From: JAGPUQ01 sp049325095
Lineage (GTDB): Bacteria > Pseudomonadota > Gammaproteobacteria > Pseudomonadales > Porticoccaceae
Direction: 5' to 3'
DNA length: 64,000 nucleotides
Assembly (NCBI GenBank): GCA_049325095.1
Contig: JBMOPO010000053.1
Span: forward strand, 172,426-236,425
Below are positions 37,382-47,439 of the stretch, piece by piece (within the stretch, counting starts at the first letter, position 1; every line of letters starts with the position of its first letter). Made by a program: the position numbers and the translations under genes. The notes under the pieces are model-generated. The model ran no database searches. It was not told where the DNA came from and saw nothing but the letters and a program-made list of their open reading frames with translations.

Positions 37382-37642
37382 CTATTGCTCTACAATTTTC
37401 GCCTTGCTAACAAGCAGAAAGTCAATAAACGCGATAAAAATTACGTACCCAACAATGAACAAAAAGGACACCCCATAAGAATATTTTACCAATAGAAAAA
37501 ATCCTAAATAAATTAAGTAAATGAATGTTGAATTGCTATTATCTCTTTGAAGAAGAGATTTACATCTCGTGCACTCAAAACATCTTCCTGACATTAAATA
37601 AGTAGTAAATTTTACTCTGGAAAGGCAGCTTGGACACTTCAT
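37382..37642 (-). CDS. small zinc-ribbon membrane protein, candidate immunity gene
   Basis: An 86-residue protein with an N-terminal double CxxC zinc ribbon (MKCPSC ... CFECTRC) and two hydrophobic helices (FIYLIYLGFFLLVKY and VSFLFIVGYVIFIAFIDFLL). It is AT-rich, unlike the core genes. It starts 17 bases after the stop of the orphan RHS tip on the same strand, the usual position of an immunity gene. GGGGAA precedes the ATG. No family was recognised; immunity is inferred only from place, size and composition. A membrane protein would fit a membrane-targeting toxin. Confidence 0.5.
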   Translation of the reverse strand: MKCPSCLSRVKFTTYLMSGRCFECTRCKSLLQRDNSNSTFIYLIYLGFFLLVKYSYGVSFLFIVGYVIFIAFIDFLLVSKAKIVEQ

Positions 37643-37659
37643 CGGCCATTTTTCCCCTA

Positions 37660-39198
37660 CTACTTAGCAGGACAGCTATTAGATTCTTCATCACATTCAC
37701 AAATCAGAATCTCTACAAATTTTCCGCATGCTCCAGATACAGCCTGCCCTACAGAAAAACCAACAAGCTGGCTAGCTCTACCCGATTTAACTACGGCGTC
37801 ACCTACCCCACCCCCTACATAATCACATAACACATCAATCCAGATTTTCTCCTTTCTGCATTTCTCTACGCACTCTCTGTCACTGTGATCATTCATTGAC
37901 GCAGGAAATGCAGCGCAATCTCCGCCAGGACAGTAAGTGTCCGGGAACGGGCTTCCGCTGTCACATACCGACTGGCCTAGCTCGTTAGTCCAGCAACGTA
38001 ATCCAAGTGGGTCATAAAAGTTGATTGGGTTTTGAAAAACATACCCGTACAAATTCACCCCACCCATTTCCTCAATCGGATCGCGCGACAACCATCGGGC
38101 CGTGACCGGATCATAGACCCGGTAGTGGGTCAGGTACAGGCCGCTGGGGGCGTGGTAGAACAACCCCGCATAGCGGTAGTCGGCGCGCGCCGAGCCACTC
38201 TCCTCGGTACGGGTCGGGTTGCCGTAGGGATCGTAGTCGTAGGACGCCAGCACCTGACCGCTGGCATTGACCAGATCGCGCACCGAGCCCAGATGGTCCT
38301 GGGCGTAGTAATAGGCGTTGGGGCCGAGTTCGCCTTCGTCATAGTAGCGGCGGATCACGGTGTCGCTGCCGCTGCGCGCCTGGCAGATGCGCTCGCCGCA
38401 CCAGAGGTAGCGGGTCTCGGTGTAGTTGTTGTTGTTGTGCCACTCCAGGATCGCACTGCGCCGGCCCAGGCCGTCGTAGCGGAACTCGGTGGAGCGGGTG
38501 GAGCCGGGGTAACGGATACGCACCAGCCGCTGCGCGGCATCCCACTCGTAGCTGCGCTGGCCGTCGTCGAGCAGATTGCCGGCGGCGTCGTAGGTGAACG
38601 GCTGGCCGTCGCGCAGGTCGATCTGGTTGAGGCCGTTGTAGGTGCTGGTGGCAATGCCGGGCGGGGTCTGGATACTGAGCAGGTTGTCGCCGGCATCGAG
38701 CTCGTAGCCGTAGGGCCCAACCAGGCTCGACAGGGCCTGGGTGAGCCGGTCGGCCTGGTCGTAGGTGTAGCCCCAGGTCGCGGTGGCGCCGGTGGACTCG
38801 ATCAGCCCCAGGATGCGGTGCTCCGGGCTGGTGGTGTAGGCATGCTGCGGGCCGCATTGCTCGGCTGCGGGCTGTGGTCGATGGCTTCCAGGCGCCGGTC
38901 CGCCAGGTTGTCGCCGTAGGTCCAGTCCACCGTCCACGGTTGGTTGGTGGCAGACGGCAGGGCGCGGCGCACCACTTGGCCGGTCTGGCCCAGATTGCTG
39001 GCGTCGTATTCGTAGCGCGTGGTGCTGCAATGCGAGAACTGACCCCATTCCCCGCGTAGCGCGTGGTGCTGCAATGCGAGAACTGACCCCATTCCCCGCG
39101 GACCCCATTCCCCGCGCTCCCCGCTCAGTTGACGACCAGCCGAATCGCCCGACTGAGAGTGTATGAAATTTACAAACCCATCGCGTGATGTGGATCAC
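37660..39198 (-). CDS. orphan RHS core plus C-terminal toxin tip (duplicated fragment)
   Basis: The real homology runs from ~39010 to the stop. It repeats the 3' RHS core of the neighbouring large gene (DAAGNLLDDGQRSYEWD, TARWLSRDPIEE, LYGYVFQNP) up to DPLGL and then switches to a different 112-residue tip rich in Cys (eleven). A one-base deletion near 38845 relative to the other copy moves the frame, so the first ~115 codons of this open frame (39198-38850) are not RHS. From there to the tip the frame is open. No signal peptide or N-terminal RHS part exists, so this is a displaced tip that would need recombination with the main gene to be delivered. Confidence 0.65.
   Translation of the reverse strand: MIHITRWVCKFHTLSVGRFGWSSTERGARGMGSAGNGVSSRIAAPRATRGMGSVLALQHHALRIRRQQSGPDRPSGAPRPAVCHQPTVDGGLDLRRQPGGPAPGSHRPQPAAEQCGPQHAYTTSPEHRILGLIESTGATATWGYTYDQADRLTQALSSLVGPYGYELDAGDNLLSIQTPPGIATSTYNGLNQIDLRDGQPFTYDAAGNLLDDGQRSYEWDAAQRLVRIRYPGSTRSTEFRYDGLGRRSAILEWHNNNNYTETRYLWCGERICQARSGSDTVIRRYYDEGELGPNAYYYAQDHLGSVRDLVNASGQVLASYDYDPYGNPTRTEESGSARADYRYAGLFYHAPSGLYLTHYRVYDPVTARWLSRDPIEEMGGVNLYGYVFQNPINFYDPLGLRCWTNELGQSVCDSGSPFPDTYCPGGDCAAFPASMNDHSDRECVEKCRKEKIWIDVLCDYVGGGVGDAVVKSGRASQLVGFSVGQAVSGACGKFVEILICECDEESNSCPAK
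38071..38692. repeat. near-identical direct repeat of RHS core, copy 1
   Basis: The stretch matches 40115-40736 almost base for base (offset 2044) and continues with weaker similarity to about 39000/41050. It encodes the most conserved RHS core before the tip. Such a repeat allows exchange of tips by homologous recombination. Confidence 0.85.
39012..39117. repeat. 44-base tandem repeat, about 2.3 copies
   Basis: Unit GTAGCGCGTGGTGCTGCAAT... covers 39012-39055 and is repeated at 39056-39099, then a partial GACCCCATTCCCCGCG follows. It lies exactly at the upstream breakpoint of the orphan RHS fragment. Confidence 0.7.
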
Positions 39199-39680
39199 GT
39201 CAGAACAATCCGGGACCTTGATGTATCTACTAGCGCCTCTCTACCGCCAAAGTCGGGACTAATAGGAAGATTTACTATTTTCACACGGTAGTAGGGAAAG
39301 CTCACGTAACCGTATTCATTCCAATCAAAGAAACTAATAAACGCAATCTTTGTCTCTGCATCGATTTTATAAAACGTCTCCGGATTCCAAGATCGGTTGG
39401 CGCCGTCGAACGGATCACTAACCATCATAGGCAGTGTATCTGATTCTTCTAGCGGGATGACTTCAAGAAAGTAAATTGGCTGACGATTAATTTTATCGAA
39501 CTCAAAATCGCGTTGCAGTGGACCAAGAACGATCGACAAAAATAACAATCTATCAATTTCTTCAAATCTATCAAGCAAATGGCATTCACGCAAAGAGGTC
39601 AGCTTGTCGACAAAGTGAGTATTCCACAAATGCCGTTTTGCTTCGCGATAGGAAAGCAGAATATCTGTGAAATCACGCAC
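39195..39680 (-). CDS. candidate immunity protein of the main RHS toxin
   Basis: A 161-residue acidic, soluble, AT-rich gene product starting MRDFTDILLSYREAKRH, with no family recognised. GTG 39680 is preferred: AGAGGG precedes it and it lies 11 bases after the RHS stop. An earlier ATG at 39785 would overlap the toxin tip by ~94 bases. Position, low GC and size fit an immunity gene for the RHS tip directly upstream. The C-terminal half is beta-rich (AFISFFDWNEYGYVSF). Function is inferred from context only. Confidence 0.6.
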   Translation of the reverse strand: MRDFTDILLSYREAKRHLWNTHFVDKLTSLRECHLLDRFEEIDRLLFLSIVLGPLQRDFEFDKINRQPIYFLEVIPLEESDTLPMMVSDPFDGANRSWNPETFYKIDAETKIAFISFFDWNEYGYVSFPYYRVKIVNLPISPDFGGREALVDTSRSRIVLT

Positions 39681-39691
39681 GAAATGCCCTC

Positions 39692-42600
39692 TCAAAAAGC
39701 AGGTCTTGTTGGCCCAGAACCTCGTTTCGGATAGCACGTGCAGTCTGGATCGCTCTTGTCTTGGTTCCATGCAATCCAATGCCAATGTGTACCGCTGGTA
39801 GAACCGTGAGCGCTACCCTCAGCCTCCCATATTTCTGGATCAGGGCAAGGGTTGCAATTTCCATTGCAATCACGACCGACCCTTACAGGTTGCAAGCCAG
39901 AGACAGGATCGCTCTTGCCGCGGGCCATCATCACTGAAACGCCGACTCCGATGGCGTCCACCACCGCCTGCCCGGTCGCTACCGCGGCCCTTGCGCAAGC
40001 AGGGATTCTGGCGCATGCCCCTGCGACACCCAAGAAGGGGATCAACCCAAGCGGATCCGAGAAGGCCAGAGGGTTATTCCCCACATACCCATACAGATTG
40101 ACTCCCCCCGCCTCCTCAATCGGATCGCGCGACAACCATCGGGCCGTGACCGGATCATAGACCCGGTAGTGGGTCAGGTACAGGCCGCTGGGGGCGTGGT
40201 AGAACAACCCCGCATAGCGGTAGTCGGCGCGCGCCGAGCCACTCTCCTCGGTACGGGTCGGGTTGCCGTAGGGATCGTAGTCGTAGGACGCCAGCACCTG
40301 ACCGCTGGCATTGACCAGATCGCGCACCGAGCCCAGATGGTCCTGGGCGTAGTAATAGGCGTTGGGGCCGAGTTCGCCTTCGTCATAGTAGCGGCGGATC
40401 ACGGTGTCGCTGCCGCTGCGCGCCTGGCAGATGCGCTCGCCGCACCAGAGGTAGCGGGTCTCGGTGTAGTTGTTGTTGTTGTGCCACTCCAGGATCGCAC
40501 TGCGCCGGCCCAGGCCGTCGTAGCGGAACTCGGTGGAGCGGGTGGAGCCGGGGTAACGGATACGCACCAGCCGCTGCGCGGCATCCCACTCGTAGCTGCG
40601 CTGGCCGTCGTCGAGCAGATTGCCGGCGGCGTCGTAGGTGAATGGCTGGCCATTGCGCAGGTCGATCTGGTTGAGGCTGTTGTAGGTGCTGGTGGCAATG
40701 CCGGGCGGGGTCTGGATACTGAGCAGGTTGTCGCCGTCATCCAGGTCGTAGGCATAGGCTCCGCCCGGGGTGACGAGCGCGTCGGTGAGCCGATCGGCCA
40801 GATCGTAGCCGTAGCCCCAGGTCGCGGTGGCGCCGGCGGCGGTGGACTCGGTCAGCCCCAGGATGCGATGCTCCGGGCTGGTGGTGTAGGCATAGTTGCG
40901 GGCCCCACTGTTCGGTCGCGGGCTGTGGTCGATGGCTTCCAGGCGCCGGTCCGCCAGGTTGTCGCCGTAGGTCCAGTCGACCGTCCAGCGCGGTTGGTTG
41001 TTGGCAGGCGGCAGGGCGCGGCGCACCACCTGGCCGGTCTGGCCCAGATAGCTCAGCGCAAAGCTGCCCAGCGGGCTGCTGTGGCCGGTGAGGCGGCCCA
41101 GCAAGTCGTAGGTGAACGACTCCACCTGGCCGTCGACCTTGCGCGAGCTCATCCGCCCCAGGGCATCGTAGGTGTATTCCAGCTCGTCGTGGCCGAAGGG
41201 GCCGTCCTCCGACCGCAGTTGCAGGGCGCCGGGCTGGTTTACCTGGTGATAGCTGTACTCCGTCGTGCCATTGCCGTCGATCATGGTCCTGACGCGGGGG
41301 AAGTAGGCGTCGTAGGCAAAACTCACGTTCGGCGTGGCGTTGACCGCATTGGTGTAGCCGAGCGCCATCAGACGATCGTCCTTGGCGTAAGTGCGGGTGG
41401 CGATCTGTCCCAGCGCATCGGTGCGGGATTTGAGCCGGCTGGTGCGCACTTCGTAGGCATAGGTGTCCCGGCTGCCGTCGGCGTAGACCTTGGCGGTCAC
41501 CCGGCCCTGGAGATCGCGCTCCCAGGTGGTGACGTTGCCGTTGGGGTCGGTAAGGCGGATCAGGCGGCCGTCGCCGTCATAGCCATATTCGGTGCGCCGT
41601 CCTTCGGGATCGATCACTGCGGTGCGGTTGCGGTTGGCGTCGTATTCGTAGGTCGTGGTGCGCCCTTCGCCGTCGGTCTCGGCGACGAGATCAAGCTTGT
41701 CGTAGACGTAGGTGCGGGCGGTACCGTCCGGCCAGGTCTCGCTGATTACGCGATCGAAGGCGTCGTAGGCATAGGTCAGCGTATGGCCTTCGGAGTCGGT
41801 GCGGGTGGCGATCCGCCCGTAGGCGTCGTAGGTGTAGGCCTCGCGGGTGGTGCCGTTGGGGTTCTGGATGCGCAGCAGATACCCCAGGCTGTCGTAGGTA
41901 TAGGTGGTTGTCTGGTTGAGCGGGTTGGACTCGGTGAGCACCTGCCCGGCGGCATTGTAGGTATATTCGGTGCTCTTGCCGGCCGCATCCTTGACGATCT
42001 GGGGCCGGTGTTGCGGGTTGTACGTAAAGCTGGCGAGGGTGACGCTACTGTTGGCAGTCTGCTGGCGCACTGCGACCATGTCGATCTGATTCCAGGCGTA
42101 ATCGAAGAAGGTCACGCGCCCGACCGGATCGGTGATGCTGGTGACATTGCCGGCGGTGTTGTAGGTGTATTGGTAGAGTTGGGTAGTGCCATCATCCAGT
42201 ACGCGCCCGGCCCGATTGGGTTTGTCGAGGGTACCGACGTTGATGGTGTTTGGCTGTCCCGGGTAGCTGTACCAGATGCGGCTCTCCAATGGATTCTTGA
42301 TGCTCTCGACCAGATCCGAGGTCAACGCGCTGGTCAGATGGGTCCAGTGCTTGATCCGCCCCTTGGTGTAGGTGCCCGCGCCGAGTTGGTAGGCATTCTT
42401 GTCCCAGTAGATGGTGTTGCGGTAGTTGAGATAGGCGTTGCGCAGACCGAGTACGCCGCTGGGCACCAGGCTGGCCGGGTCGGACGAGGCGATGCCGGGC
42501 GGGTTGTGCCGGTATTCCAGGCGCTCGACATAGCCCAGCGGGTCGGTGGCTTCCAGGTAGCGGGAATTGCCGCTGCCGCCAAACCGGAACGTGGTGGTGC

Positions 42601-43315
42601 CATAGGGTGTCGTGAGGCTGGTCACCTGGGACGCAGTGTTGTAGACAAAGCTGGACGTCAAACCCAATACGTCGGTGATGGCCGTGAGCCGGCCCTCGGC
42701 GTTGTAGCTCAACTGGGCGCTGCGCCCAAAGGGATCGGTCACCCGGGTGACCACCAGCGGCCAATCGGGGCGCTCGTAACTCAGGGTCGTGACGCGGCCA
42801 GTGGCATCGGTAATGCCCACCAGGCGCAGTTGATCGTCGTAGGTCAGATTGACTGCGTTGCCGGCCGGGTCGATACGCCGGGTCAGGAAGACGCGCCGGG
42901 GGTAGGTTGCGGCGCCATCGCCCTGGGCGTAGACCTCGATGCTGCCATCCGGCAGGCGCCGCTCATAGGTGATGGGGGCATCCTGAATCCGCACCAAAAC
43001 TGCCCCTTTCTTGCGTTCTGGCGTGAAGGCACCGGTACTGCTGTTGTAACCAGCGTAAACAGTGCCACCGCCCCCGGCCACGGCGCGGGAGACGCTGGCG
43101 CCGGGAATTGCGGGGTCGTCGACGATGAAGGACAGCCAGTTCAGCGACCACTTGGGCCCCACGTTGAAATAGCTGAAGTTGGCGGGTTGGGTGGCCTCCC
43201 GCTGGTTGTAGGGGTCAGGGTAAGGAATACCGGAGGGCCCTTGGGCGGCCGGTAGCCCACCGGGGTGTCCTTGAGGCGCAGACTGACCACCATCTCGGTG
43301 AAGCTGTAGCGGCAC
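39692..43315 (-). CDS. RHS repeat-associated core protein, shell and C-terminal toxin tip
   Basis: The RHS/YD-repeat part of a polymorphic toxin. Homology starts at ~43210 (YNQREATQPANFSYFNVG) and runs through many YD repeats (YTYNAAGQVLTESN, YAYDAFDRVISETW, YGYDGDGRLIRLTD) to the core RYYDPxTxRWLSRDPIEE-type block and DPLGL. The 116-residue tip after DPLGL has CNGNCNPCPDPE, THWHWIAWNQ and CTCYPKR, a His/Trp/Cys pattern that may be a metal-dependent catalytic or binding site. RHS shells wrap and release their own tips. This frame lacks an N-terminal export region; that part is encoded in the other frame upstream, separated by a frameshift at the CCCC run 43211-43214. Confidence 0.82.
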   Translation of the reverse strand: MPLQLHRDGGQSAPQGHPGGLPAAQGPSGIPYPDPYNQREATQPANFSYFNVGPKWSLNWLSFIVDDPAIPGASVSRAVAGGGGTVYAGYNSSTGAFTPERKKGAVLVRIQDAPITYERRLPDGSIEVYAQGDGAATYPRRVFLTRRIDPAGNAVNLTYDDQLRLVGITDATGRVTTLSYERPDWPLVVTRVTDPFGRSAQLSYNAEGRLTAITDVLGLTSSFVYNTASQVTSLTTPYGTTTFRFGGSGNSRYLEATDPLGYVERLEYRHNPPGIASSDPASLVPSGVLGLRNAYLNYRNTIYWDKNAYQLGAGTYTKGRIKHWTHLTSALTSDLVESIKNPLESRIWYSYPGQPNTINVGTLDKPNRAGRVLDDGTTQLYQYTYNTAGNVTSITDPVGRVTFFDYAWNQIDMVAVRQQTANSSVTLASFTYNPQHRPQIVKDAAGKSTEYTYNAAGQVLTESNPLNQTTTYTYDSLGYLLRIQNPNGTTREAYTYDAYGRIATRTDSEGHTLTYAYDAFDRVISETWPDGTARTYVYDKLDLVAETDGEGRTTTYEYDANRNRTAVIDPEGRRTEYGYDGDGRLIRLTDPNGNVTTWERDLQGRVTAKVYADGSRDTYAYEVRTSRLKSRTDALGQIATRTYAKDDRLMALGYTNAVNATPNVSFAYDAYFPRVRTMIDGNGTTEYSYHQVNQPGALQLRSEDGPFGHDELEYTYDALGRMSSRKVDGQVESFTYDLLGRLTGHSSPLGSFALSYLGQTGQVVRRALPPANNQPRWTVDWTYGDNLADRRLEAIDHSPRPNSGARNYAYTTSPEHRILGLTESTAAGATATWGYGYDLADRLTDALVTPGGAYAYDLDDGDNLLSIQTPPGIATSTYNSLNQIDLRNGQPFTYDAAGNLLDDGQRSYEWDAAQRLVRIRYPGSTRSTEFRYDGLGRRSAILEWHNNNNYTETRYLWCGERICQARSGSDTVIRRYYDEGELGPNAYYYAQDHLGSVRDLVNASGQVLASYDYDPYGNPTRTEESGSARADYRYAGLFYHAPSGLYLTHYRVYDPVTARWLSRDPIEEAGGVNLYGYVGNNPLAFSDPLGLIPFLGVAGACARIPACARAAVATGQAVVDAIGVGVSVMMARGKSDPVSGLQPVRVGRDCNGNCNPCPDPEIWEAEGSAHGSTSGTHWHWIAWNQDKSDPDCTCYPKRGSGPTRPAF
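40115..40736. repeat. near-identical direct repeat of RHS core, copy 2
   Basis: Counterpart of 38071-38692, in the intact 3' core of the large RHS gene. Confidence 0.85.
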
Positions 43316-44436
43316 ATGCCATGGCTGTCACAGTCGTCCGGCTGCGCGGTTTGATCGTCTGGCGTGGTGGCTTCGGGCATGTTGTTGCCGGTATTGCCCA
43401 TGCCGCGGACCTTGCCGGCTTCCGCCAAGCTGACCGCCTGGAATCCGTCGGGCTTGCTGGCCGCGGGGATCAGAAAGTATCCACTGCTCTCGGCCTCCAG
43501 TGCCGCGCGGGTCACCCAGAGGTCGCGACCGAAGGTGGGATCTTTCAGATGATAGCGACCGTTTATTTCGCCAACGATGGCGGCGAAGTGGCTGAGCTTC
43601 CAGTGCACAATGGCCGGCACCGGAACGGCGCCGCCCGCCTCGCGGCGGACCAGCCGATAATCCAGCCCAGCCCGATCGGCCAGGCGTGCAACCTGCCGCA
43701 ACGACACACCCTTGGGTCCGGAGCGGAAGTCGTCGAGAAAGCGCACCTTCTGCTCGCTGGCACCTTGGGACAGCAACAGGTTCTTCAGCGCCATAGGCCC
43801 GCACAGATAGGCCACCCCAGGGTTGTGGCGCATGCTCCACAGGCCCTCGCGAGCGCCAGCCAGGGCTTCGCTGGCCTGGCCGGAGAGTTCCCGGTCGCCC
43901 AAGTCCGCGAGCAGCGCGGTCAACTCGTCGGCATGCCCCAGGCGGGCATGCATGCGCAGCAGTTCACCGACGGCGCGATCCGCCAAGGCCCGCGCACGGG
44001 GCTCTGTCGCCGCACGGCCCGCCGCCCAGGCATCGGTCCAGGCGGCGATGGCCCGGGAAAAGTACCCTTCGCGATAGTCACTCAACCCCAGATTGGTGAG
44101 GATGGCGGTGCGCCAGGCGGACTGGGGGTGGTCGCGCAGAAAGCGTTCGAACAAGGCCCGGTTGGCCTGGGCCCGGCCAGGATCGGCCTGGCGCCGATAG
44201 GCATCGAGCAACGCCCGCAGCGCCTGGTCTTCGGCCTGGGTCGTAGGACCGGTCGGCACCAACGGCTCTTCCAGGCCGGGAACCTGATGGATCCTGGCGA
44301 AGGCAGAAATCCCCTCGTCCGCAACGCCCTTCGTCGGCGGAACCACGGCAGCAACTGAACCGGCACCGAACGCCAAGATCGCCAGCGTAACCGCACAAAT
44401 TGCAGACCGAGAGACAGAAACCAAAAGACCGGACAT
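43141..44436 (-). CDS. N-terminal half of the RHS gene: signal peptide, helical repeats, peptidase C39-like domain
   Basis: Starts at ATG 44436 with AAGGAGG upstream. It has a signal peptide or anchor (ICAVTLAILAFGAGSVAAV), a helical TPR-like region (~60-200), and a C39 papain-like peptidase domain with a plausible triad: Cys212 in YLCGPMALKNLL, His283 in WKLSHFAAIV and Asp299 in LKDPTFG. It ends in YSFTEMVVSLRLKDTPVGYR and PPKGPPVFLTLT, which is the start of an RHS shell; the continuation YNQREA lies in another frame. The shift equals two extra (or one missing) C in ACCCCTAC. If repaired, one protein of ~1580 residues results. In the raw frame it stops at 43141. Confidence 0.72.
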   Translation of the reverse strand: MSGLLVSVSRSAICAVTLAILAFGAGSVAAVVPPTKGVADEGISAFARIHQVPGLEEPLVPTGPTTQAEDQALRALLDAYRRQADPGRAQANRALFERFLRDHPQSAWRTAILTNLGLSDYREGYFSRAIAAWTDAWAAGRAATEPRARALADRAVGELLRMHARLGHADELTALLADLGDRELSGQASEALAGAREGLWSMRHNPGVAYLCGPMALKNLLLSQGASEQKVRFLDDFRSGPKGVSLRQVARLADRAGLDYRLVRREAGGAVPVPAIVHWKLSHFAAIVGEINGRYHLKDPTFGRDLWVTRAALEAESSGYFLIPAASKPDGFQAVSLAEAGKVRGMGNTGNNMPEATTPDDQTAQPDDCDSHGMCRYSFTEMVVSLRLKDTPVGYRPPKGPPVFLTLTPTTSGRPPNPPTSAISTWGPSGR

Positions 44437-44627
44437 TGCCGCGCCCTCCTTTGCAAGCCCGGCATTGCGCCGAGGCACATCCCTAGTTGCCGCTTGATTA
44501 CCATATCTCGCAAGCGATTGGCAACCCGGATGACTCGAATAGCCACGTCGGTATCGATTCTCGGGGCTGGAAACCGCCCCCCTGCGCCGCCGCAACCACC
44601 ACTGGGCGGCAACGCTCAGCGCCAGGC

Positions 44628-45257
44628 CTACCGCTCCGCGTCGAGCCTGCGCAGGAGCTGGCCGAACTCCTCGGTGGAGTTGACCCGGGGATAGGGGATT
44701 CCGGGCACCGGCACCCCGAGGAACTCGCACAGCGGCGGCCAGCCGTCGGCGGCGCGGAAGCGCAGCAGCCGCTGCGGCGGCAGACCGTCGATCACCCGCT
44801 GGCGGTGCGCCTGATAGACCGCGATGGCGTGGTCGCGGTCGCGGTGGCGGCCGCCGAAGGTGCGCTCGCAGATCAGTTCCCGGGCCATGCTGCCCTGGGA
44901 GGCGTCACCCCCCTCGGGGGCCTTGTCGAGCACCTCGAAAATGGTGTCGCAGGCGCTCCGGAACCAGCTCTCCGGGTCGCGCTCGGTGAGAATCACCCGG
45001 GCGTCGGGATAGTGCGCGGCGAGGGGCTCCCAGAAGGCGCACAGCGGCCAGTCGACGCCGCTCTGGTAGCCGGCGAACAGGGCGTCCCAGTCCACCGCTT
45101 CGCCGCGGGTCGCCCGTTGCCAGACCGCGGCCTGTTCCGGCTGCCGGATCACCTCGAGCATGTGGTAGCAGGGACCGAACCCCAGGGTTTCCAGGGCCAG
45201 TTTGAGCGACAGGGTGCCGGTACGGCCGAACCCGGCGCCGATGACCTGCAGTGCCAT
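44628..45257 (-). CDS. sulfotransferase family protein
   Basis: A 209-residue protein of the small bacterial sulfotransferase family (Sulfotransfer_4-like). The PAPS 5'-binding loop is GFGRTGTLSLKLALE at the N-terminus and the 3'-phosphate segment is LTERDPESWFRSA (~92). It ends normally. It lies ~65 bases downstream of the monooxygenase on the same strand, so the two may be co-transcribed. The substrate is unknown. Members of this family are common in marine and environmental bacteria without a clear role. Confidence 0.82.
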   Translation of the reverse strand: MALQVIGAGFGRTGTLSLKLALETLGFGPCYHMLEVIRQPEQAAVWQRATRGEAVDWDALFAGYQSGVDWPLCAFWEPLAAHYPDARVILTERDPESWFRSACDTIFEVLDKAPEGGDASQGSMARELICERTFGGRHRDRDHAIAVYQAHRQRVIDGLPPQRLLRFRAADGWPPLCEFLGVPVPGIPYPRVNSTEEFGQLLRRLDAER

Positions 45258-45324
45258 GGCTGCCTCCTCCAGGTTGTGCGGGAGCGCGCTCGGGCGCGCC
45301 CCGGTTGCCGCCGCAGCGGCCGCT

Positions 45325-47118
<1,794 letters not shown>

Positions 47119-47378
47119 GGGTGGGCTCCAGTTGAAAGAACGGCTGACCGGCAGCGGTCCGGGGAACGCCGCCTCAAGGACGATGGCTCCAGTGTACGAG
47201 CCCGGGTCCCCGGCACCCAGCCCCTGAACCCGGAGGTCACAGACCGTTGCCGGCCGCCCGGATCCGCCGCACAGCGGCCGCACCATCCCGCCCCGGGGCC
47301 GCGGCGATCTCGAGCACCATCGCGGCGAGCACGGCCTGCAGAAGGTGAACCCGGTGGAAATGCGGGGCTGACCGCGGC

Positions 47379-47428
47379 TTGAGCCCGGTCGGTCGCTTGC
47401 GTATCCTTGCGACGCAAGGCAACGCAAG
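47379..47428 (+). promoter_or_regulatory. promoter and nested palindromic operator of the Xre/RES module
   Basis: TTGAGC (47379-47384), a 17-base spacer and TATCCT (47402-47407) form a promoter. It overlaps a symmetric element centred on 47412: inner arms CCTTGCG/CGCAAGG (47405-47419) and outer arms CTTGCGT/ACGCAAG (47396-47428). The place and symmetry suggest repression by the antitoxin encoded directly downstream. The sequence from 47119 to this promoter holds no gene that I can support. Confidence 0.6.
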
Positions 47429-47439
47429 GGAGAGGCCCC

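Noticed and set aside
40169..43255. A 1028-codon open frame on the plus strand across the RHS gene
   Set aside because: It is antisense to the RHS shell and contains no domain. The YD repeats on the minus strand explain the periodic composition.
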